Of a DNA stretch of 64,000 bases, positions 57,582 to 64,000 are shown piece by piece. Source of the stretch: Eopsaltria australis. Its lineage: Eukaryota; Chordata; Aves; Passeriformes; Petroicidae. How positions within the stretch are numbered: position 1 is the first letter of the stretch; every line of letters starts with the position of its first letter. Made by a program: the position numbers and the translations under genes. The stretch lies in NCBI GenBank assembly GCA_034509425.1, contig JAVTVJ010000824.1, positions 45,819-109,818 of the forward strand, in the 5' to 3' direction. The notes beneath the pieces were generated by a model, which saw only the letters and a program-made list of their open reading frames with translations, ran no database searches and was not told the origin of the DNA.

Positions 57582-58226
57582 CTATCCCTGCAGACAGAAG
57601 AAATGGGTGAACATCCCATCCCAAATCAGGATGTGGGATTTCTTTGTCATCTTCTCACAACTCCTCTTTGGTTTTTGGTCCTCTGAGATTTTGGGCTGCC
57701 AGGGGGGAGGTGAGGCACAGAGCAGCCCTTGGCTGCACAGCTCTAGTGCCCGGTGCTCAGCCCAGGCCTCACAAGGGACAGGCACTGGGATCCTGTCTGC
57801 TGCAAAAACTCTCAGTCTTTGCTCTCTGTCTGCTCCTTGGGACAGCTCCAGGATGCTCAGTTCTTCCCACTCATCCTCCTCCAGGGGCAAGGGCTGGATC
57901 CAGGTGCTGTGGACAGTCCCATATTCCCAATTCTCCTGTGGGAGCTCTTTGTCACTGTCACCTTCCCAAGGGCACTGCACTGAGGCTCTGTCAGCATCCC
58001 CTTTGGACAAGTCTTGGCCAGTGGAGTCTTCCTCTTGGGAATGTAAGGGTAGGTTTGCAAAAGAATTTTGTCTTAACTGCAGTAAATGACATCTCCAAGC
58101 AATGAAAATAAACCCAATTCCCATTTTGATGGCTTGAACTACACTACATATTTTCCTATGTAAAGTTAAATGCCCCAACCAGAGAGTGTTGCTGTGTGTG
58201 CCATCGGGTGTGAACCCCACAGGCAC
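57582..58226 (-). CDS. uncertain ORF, 214 residues
   Basis: An open frame of unusually balanced composition for this window: many Glu, Trp and Cys, an acidic segment (EEDEWEELS) and a basic C-terminus, with no low-complexity runs. It lies just 3' of the ITPRIPL1-like relic on the same strand and overlaps its presumed end. It could be a remnant of a neighbouring exon or chance. I recognise no domain. Confidence 0.2.
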   Translation of the reverse strand: MPVGFTPDGTHSNTLWLGHLTLHRKICSVVQAIKMGIGFIFIAWRCHLLQLRQNSFANLPLHSQEEDSTGQDLSKGDADRASVQCPWEGDSDKELPQENWEYGTVHSTWIQPLPLEEDEWEELSILELSQGADREQRLRVFAADRIPVPVPCEAWAEHRALELCSQGLLCASPPPWQPKISEDQKPKRSCEKMTKKSHILIWDGMFTHFFCLQG

Positions 58227-60075
58227 AGCTCTGTGTGTGAAGGCTTTGTGTCAGTGGCCGTGGAGCAGCACCCAGGGCTGAAATCACAGATGGCCCTGAG
58301 CTTGCACGGCCTCTGTGTGGGCGGCTGGATCCCACACCAGGGGCTGGGAGAGGTTGAGTGGTTCAACCACTCACACAACTGGGAGAAGCTGATCTGCACA
58401 GGAACCCTCTTGTTGCCTATGACAAAGTGGTCAAGGTGTTTCAGCTGCAGGGAGCAGTGCAGGGGTTCCAAGATGTGCCACAGCCGCTGCAGGAAATCCC
58501 TCCTGCACCACCGTGACAGGGCTGTGGTGCTGAGGAGCTGCATCCCAACCCTCTTCCAGGCAGAGCTGGAAAAGCCTGTGCCCATCAGGATGCAGGGAAG
58601 AGCTGCAGCATTCCAGGTGCGAGCTGTCAGGGGGCACTGCCTGGGATGAGCCTGGAGAATTTCCCCTCTGCCACGGGCAGGTCTCAGGCCACGCTGTGCT
58701 CGGGGTGCAGTGGGGCTCTGCGGGCTGGCTGCTCACAAAGGTGTCAGAGCCGCCTGGGTGCACCCCAAACATCACCTCAGCCATGAGGCTTTTCTTGTCT
58801 TTGCTCAGCTGGAATTTGCAGGAGTGGCTGCAGGGCTGAAACACCAAATGCCAAAGGCAGGACTGAGGCAAAAGCAACCACGCTGATCTCACCAGTTGGT
58901 AGAACCAGCAGGCAGTTCTCTCCATGTCTGGGTAGGAGCTGGCACAGAGGATCTGTGGGAGGCTGGGTTTCTGATTCCTCCTCAGCTCCTCCTCAGAGTG
59001 CTGAAGGAAGCACAATATGTTCTCACCCAGCTGCTCCCTCGTGCAGGTGCTCCCCAGCTCCACAGGGATGCAGAAGTTCCTTGCTGGCCTCTGCCCTGCA
59101 GTGTCCAGCTCTGGGTGCAGGGCGTGCCCTGGGGGATCCAGGGGTATCAGCACGGGTTAGAGCACACCCTGCTCACGGGGACTCCGACCTTCAAGGGCAC
59201 TGCCCACCCTGATGGCTCCTTGTGGCACTGGCTAGGAGCTCTTGGACAGGCTGTGTCCAAGGACACGCGTGAAGCTGTCCCTCAATAACCTCTGTCCAGC
59301 TCCTGAACAGGCCACTGGATGTGCTCTGCTGAAAGCGTTCCTCAGTTATTCCCAGCATCATGGCCGTTTTCTTCCTCTTCATTTGCACCATTGCTGCCTC
59401 CTTCATTTCCAGCATCGCTGCCTTCTTCTTCATTGGCAGCCACATTACCACGTTCTGCTTCATTTCCATCAGCATTGTTGTCTCCTTTCCAAATTCACAT
59501 CATTGCTCTATATCTTTGTTTGCATCACTGCCATCTTCGTTTCCAACATCATCTTCCTCCACCTTCACGTCATAATTTCCTTCATTTGCATCATCATCGT
59601 CTCCCTCATTTGCATCCAAAATCCTGCCTTCTTCATTTCCAGGATCATTGTCATCTGCCTCCACTTTCATGTCTTTGTTTTCTTCATCTTCCTTTGTGTC
59701 AACTTTGCCTTCTTGCTGTTCTTTTTCTTTCTCCCCTCCCAAGTTCTTGCTGGAGCTCTCATCCTTGCCACTACTGTCGCCTTCATGGCTCCTTTTCCTG
59801 CAACTAAACCACAGCCCCAAGAGGAGCAGGACTCCATCACGAGCCCAGAAGTGCCAGTGCTGCAGGGCAGCCCTGAGCAGGGCTCCCCAGGCCCCACCAC
59901 TCTGCTCCAGGCTCCCCTGCTCCAGCTCCTGCAGCAGCCGAGTCCTCTCCCGGCCCAGGAGCTGCGCACGCCGCTGCCTGCGCTCGCCTGTGGCCTCATC
60001 CAGCCCATCCCTGACCACCTGTGGGGACCGGAGGAGGCTTTGCACAAGCACGAGAAGCAGGGATGGGAAAGCCAT
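58166..60075 (-). pseudogene. ITPRIPL1: ITPRIPL1-like pseudogene
   Basis: A relic of an inositol-trisphosphate-receptor-interacting-protein-like gene (a membrane protein with a Mab-21-like domain, multicopy in songbirds). It starts at the ATG at 60073-60075 with MAFPSLL, then a coiled segment with LLQELEQ, then a membrane span (DGVLLLLGLWF), then a long Asp/Glu/Asn-rich stretch with GNEDG/DANEG repeats. Downstream, in other frames, come the Mab-21-like part (CTREQLGENILCFLQH near 59050, RTACWFYQLVRSAWLLLPQS near 58890) and the C-terminal part (SRWCRRDFLQRLW near 58500, LDHFVIGN near 58420). Damage includes a stop at 59500-59502 with loss of the acidic frame, more stops around 59280-59340, and a frameshift between about 58640 and 58590. 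Confidence 0.85.
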
Positions 60076-60479
60076 GGCTGGGCCCCGGAGGCAGGGGGAG
60101 AACCCAGCCCTGGGGGTGGCGTTTCTGCCCCGGCCCTCATCCAGCCCAGCCTCTCCCCACGTGTGTGCACTGACCGCTGGCACGGGCTGTGCTGGCATGG
60201 GCTGCACTGGGACAGCGGGACCTGCTGGGGACATGGACAGCTGTCCCCATTGTCACACAGCCCCTGGGGTGTCCCAGGCACCAGAGCACATCACAGCCAG
60301 CCCTGCCTGCTGTCCCCACCCTGGCTCAGTGAACTCAGAGTGGCCCCGGGCACCCAAAGCCCCCACAGCCACAAAGTGCAGAGCCATCCATGGGGAACTG
60401 GGGAAGCCCAGAGGTTCCTTCTGCCCAAAGGAGGCAGAAACACCCCCCAGCCCTTGTCAAATATAAATCTGGCTGACAT

Positions 60480-61200
60480 GACCCATGAACGGTCTCAGTA
60501 TATAGGTGTAAGCTTTCACTTATTATTGCAGGGGGACATTTTGGATTATTAATGTTTGTATTTATTAATTTGGGTGCAGGATGTCATATAGGCTGCAGTT
60601 TTGTTTCATATTTAGTGAGAACTATTTCTGAAAGAAATCCAGGGTGCTGGGATGATGCACAGGGAGTTGTAACAGCATCCACTTTGAGGACCTGCACTTC
60701 TTTACACAGCTCTGTACTTCCTCACGTGTCTTTTGGGGAGACAAAGATGTCAGGGTTTGTTTTCTAAATTAGTAACACTTTAAAAGCTCTGTTATTAACT
60801 GACAGCAAGATCATTCAGGAACACCTTATGGTTACTGGGGTAGCATAAAGACGGTGTGGAAAGCCAAGAGAAGCTGAGATTGGTGGCACATCTTGTGACA
60901 GGAGCTGCACCTCATTCTCCAGGAAAAGTTCTTGGAAAGAGGAAACAGAACTGTGGAGAAGATTCTGAGGAAACAGCTTTCCAGAAGTGAAATGAAAATG
61001 GAAAGAAACAATCCAAGATGTTTGCCTCTATTTTTATTTCTATGTTCCCCTTTTCCACCTTGCACTACTTCTCCATCCCATTAATTCCAATAGATCTTAC
61101 CTCTAATATCTAAGACTTAGCAAGTTTTAGACACTGTAAAATGCCTTGAGCTACATCCAGTTTGCTTTTCCCTGTTTTTTCATGGGAAGCAATGCCGGAG
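60480..61200. other. no gene recognised
   Basis: AT-richer intergenic sequence between the pseudogene and the kinase gene. No repeat family was identified. Confidence 0.4.
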
Positions 61201-61205
61201 ACATA

Positions 61206-61649
61206 AGTGCAGTGCTTGGGTTGGGTACAAATTCTGCATTCAGGGAATGAGCTCCGATGGTGTTTGACCCTCAGCAGGGACAATGCCCAGCCGCAATCAA
61301 GGCGATTCCTGTGCCCCTGGATCTTGGCTGAACACGGCAAAGTTCCCGTGTTTGGACAGACTCGGGGGCTGCCCGCAGGGAGCGCGGGGCTCCGCTCGAG
61401 GGCGAGCGGGCAACGGACACACGGACACCCGGACATGGGGGAAAACGGCCCCGGGGCTTCAGTTGCAGCGGCAGCAGCGGCAGCAGCGAAAGCAGAGAAA
61501 GCAGCGACTCTGTCGACCCTCTTTTGCTTCTCCTCTCCCTCTCCCGCCGTCCCACACCCGCTCTCAGTGTCCCGCATCCTCTCCCGGTCACCCTTCCGTG
61601 CTCTCCCCTCCTCCTTCCCCGTCTCCCTCTCCCCCTGCAGGGCAGGGCC
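61206..61649 (+). promoter_or_regulatory. GC-rich 5' region of the kinase gene
   Basis: CG-rich sequence before the candidate kinase start, with a pyrimidine-rich stretch (61520-61640, CTCTCCC and TCCCCCTGCAG words) and a CAG/CAGCAG run near 61465-61500. No TATA box. Likely a CpG-type promoter and 5' untranslated region. Confidence 0.4.
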
Positions 61650-63863
61650 ATGCCCCCGGCCCGCCCCCGGCCCCGGGCGGGGCTGCCCCGTCCCCGTCCC
61701 CGGGCGTCCCGCCGCGGTCTCGCCTCCGCCCGGCTCTCGCTGTGCTGGCGGTGGCGCTGCTGGGCGGGCATCAGTGCCTGGGGCTGGGGCAGCATCGCCG
61801 CCCTTCGGCTCCGCCGGCGCCGGCCCCGGCCCCGACGCGGGGTCCAGCCCCGATCCCGACCCAGACCCAGACCCAGACCCAGACCCAGACCCAGACCCAG
61901 ACCCAGACCCAGACCCAGACCCGGACCCGGACCCAGACCCAGACCCAGACCCCGGCCCCGGCCCCGGCCCCGGCTCCTCCCGGAGCCCGCGGAGGACACG
62001 CGCGGCCCGGCCGCTCCCGCCGCCTCCGCTGCGGCTTCCCCGGCCCGAGCTCCGCCGCTCGGCAGCGCGGCCGCCGGCCCCGAGCCGCCGCTGTCCCGTT
62101 CCAAGGAGCGAACGGCTGGGGATGCCCGGCCCGGGGCGCTTGAGGGGCGCTCGGGGGCCGGCGCTGGCCCTGGGCCGAGCGCTGACAGCCGCGTCTCGCC
62201 GGCAGGGAAGGCGCAGCGGGGCCTGAAGGAGCGCTACCGGCTGGGTTCGCTGCTGGGCAGCGGCGGCTTCGGCAGCGTCTTGGCGGCCACGCGGCTCTCG
62301 GACGGCGCCCCGGGGAGTGCGGGGCCGGCGGCGGGCGCAGGAGGAGGGGGCGCAGGAGGAGGAGGATGGGGCTGGGCAGGGCGGGCGGCGAGCTCAGCCC
62401 TCTGCTCCCCTTGGCTTGCAGGTGGCCATCAAAAGGGTGCCACGGAAGCGCATCCGGCACTGGGGCGAGCTGGTGAGTGAGCGGGGCCAGCGGCAGAAGC
62501 CGGGCCGTGCCGGGCGGGGATGAGCCGAGGCTCGGCAGGGTGGCAGCCGCCGGGACGCCTGCAGGGAGAGCGGGCGTGGGGCCAGCGGAGGGCGCAGAGC
62601 ATTCCCGGGCTGGGTGAGGGCTTCCCGAGCCCCGGCACGGCCTCAGCCCCACTGACGGCATCGTGCTCCTCCCGCAGCCCGACGGCACCAGCGCCCCGCT
62701 GGAGATCGTGCTGCTGGACAGGGTGTCCACCGGCTTCCCTGGTGTGGTCCAGCTGCTGGAGTGGCTTGAGCTCCCCGACGAGGTGGTGATGGTGATGGAG
62801 CGGCCGGAGCCGTGTCAGGACCTGCAGCGTTTCATTCGGGCATGGGGGTTCCTGTCCGAGGAGGTGGCGCTGAAGCTGTTCCGCCAGGTGCTGGAGGCCG
62901 TGTGGCACTGCACCAGCTGCGGGGTCCTGCACAGGGACATCAAACCAGAGAACATCCTGGTTGACCTGGCCAGCGGCCAGGCAAAACTGATCGACTTTGG
63001 CTGTGGCACCTACCTGCAAGACACAGCCTACACTCACTGTGCAGGTGAGCCCACGCAGGGGTAGGTGCCCGGTCCTGGCATCTCATGGCCCAAAATCTCA
63101 CAGCCCAAGCTGGGTGTGGCACGGGGATTCTCCCTTTTACTGCCAGTCATGGCACTGACACTTCAGCCGAGTTGCTTTTGAGCAGGGGTGTGTGGGGGGC
63201 AGCCTCCAGCCCTGCTGGCAGCCTTCTCCAGCCACTCTGCCCAGGACTGGTGCTGGGGCTGGGGCAGCCAGCCCGACAAAAACACTCCTGGGTGGGGGTA
63301 GCAGAGAGGAGGGAGCCAGAACCTGTGCACCAGCCAGTTTGGTGTGCAGGTGAGAAAGGGCTTGGACTGCTCTGCTGGCCTTGTTTGCCTTGGCTTTTTT
63401 GGGGCAATGCAGGCAGGGAGGATGAAGGCATGGCTTTTCCCCAGCACTGGGTGGGTTTTTCCTTTGCATGTCATGGTTGGGCCCTGCCTGGACTTCCACT
63501 GCCCTCTTCCCACACCAGAGGCTTCTTTTCCAACCCCAAGTTTGTACACAAGTCCCAGGTGCTGGCCAGAGGGCAGCAGGTCACACCGTGTGCCACTGGT
63601 GCAGCCCCCGCATGCCCAGGGATGCTGGGCCAGGCTCTGGGAGCAGCAGCATCCCCCTGATGAGCTCCATCTCTATTCCACAGGAACACCATCCTACAGC
63701 CCCCCGGAATGGACCCAGTTTGGCTGGTACTATGGCCAGGCAGCCACTGTCTGGTCCCTGGGCATCCTGCTGCACCAGATGGTCTGCGGGGAGCACCCTT
63801 TCAGGGGGGGCCGGAACATCAGCTGGGACCATCAGCTCTCGCTGCCACCACGGCTCTCTCAAG
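61650..63863 (+). CDS. PIM1: PIM1-like serine/threonine kinase, partial, damaged splice donor
   Basis: A kinase of the PIM family, which is greatly expanded in songbirds. Exons as I read them: first exon from ATG 61650 (end unresolved); 62206-62312 (107 nt, glycine loop [10 protein letters not shown]); 62422-62472 (51 nt, VAIK lysine); 62678-63044 (367 nt, αC Glu in [13 protein letters not shown] hinge, HRDIKPEN catalytic loop, DFG as IDFGCG); 63684-63863 (180 nt, PPEW in place of [20 protein letters not shown]). The last exon lies beyond the right edge. All acceptors and the other donors are canonical, and phases join correctly. The exception is the donor after 62312, where GTGAGT is expected and GGGAGT is seen. 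All catalytic residues are present, so it may be a young pseudogene or use another splice. Confidence 0.75.
61856..61957 (+). repeat. GACCCA hexamer repeat in kinase exon 1
   Basis: About 16 copies of CCAGAC/GACCCA with two CCGGAC variants, then CCCCGG-type repeats. In the frame from ATG 61650 it encodes Pro-Arg repeats; the other two frames give Asp-Pro and Thr-Gln. A length change that is not a multiple of three would change the frame, which leaves the first-exon annotation uncertain. Confidence 0.85.
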
Positions 63864-64000
63864 GTGGATCCTCATCTCTGGGCACGGGGGGAATACCAGT
63901 GTTGGGAGACAGCAGCGGGCTCGTGAGCATCCTGCTCTGGCAGCTGCTGAGGAGGGGGCACATGTCCTGCTCTGCTGCTCTCCTCCAAAACAAAGAATTG

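Noticed and set aside
61271..62104. 277-codon minus-strand frame over the kinase first exon
   Set aside because: A shadow of the GC-rich exon and hexamer repeat; the plus-strand kinase exons explain the region.

Overview
The window looks like passerine (songbird) genomic DNA. It carries three intact single-exon olfactory receptor genes of the bird-expanded OR14-like (gamma-c) type, several CR1 LINEs, three solo retroviral LTRs, a PIM-type kinase and an ITPRIP-like relic. PIM-like kinases and ITPRIP-like genes are multicopy in songbirds. The species cannot be named from sequence alone. Roughly a fifth of the window is one degenerate 37-bp tandem repeat, present as 15 arrays in both orientations.

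Layout. 1-2690: the 3' flank of an olfactory receptor (its coding exon should lie just left of the window), then a CR1 and a 37-bp array. 2691-8415: a probable LTR remnant, a pair of inverted duplicated blocks, a complete solo LTR (4282-4964) and further 37-bp arrays. 9190-17850: a composite satellite field in which a ~188-bp repeat and the 37-bp repeat alternate in both orientations. Within it sits a GC-rich island (about 11930-13310) with 52-bp tandem units resembling ZNF143-type promoter elements. 17855-24555: a duplicated block, OR gene 1 (+), its 3' flank, a CR1 and an array. 24556-34624: mostly duplicated non-coding blocks, old repeats and the longest 37-bp array. 34625-37090: a decayed endogenous retrovirus env region. 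37091-42008: duplicated blocks and OR gene 2 (+). 42009-50612: old CR1, A-rich sequence, an array, and two CR1 copies each split by a solo LTR. 50613-55740: OR gene 3 (-) with its mirrored flank and more duplicated blocks. 55741-64000: a different, GC-richer neighbourhood with a CpG island, an ITPRIPL1-like pseudogene (-) and a PIM1-like kinase (+) that runs off the right edge.

The intact genes are the three receptors, which would act as odorant-binding GPCRs in olfactory neurons. They sit inside segmental duplications: the OR gene, 3' flank, CR1 and 37-bp array form a unit seen three times, once inverted. LTR insertions that interrupt only one copy give an order of events. The PIM-like gene has a recognisable kinase domain in the expected exons, but one splice donor reads GG where GT is expected, so its function is doubtful. 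No rRNA, tRNA or CRISPR array was recognised.
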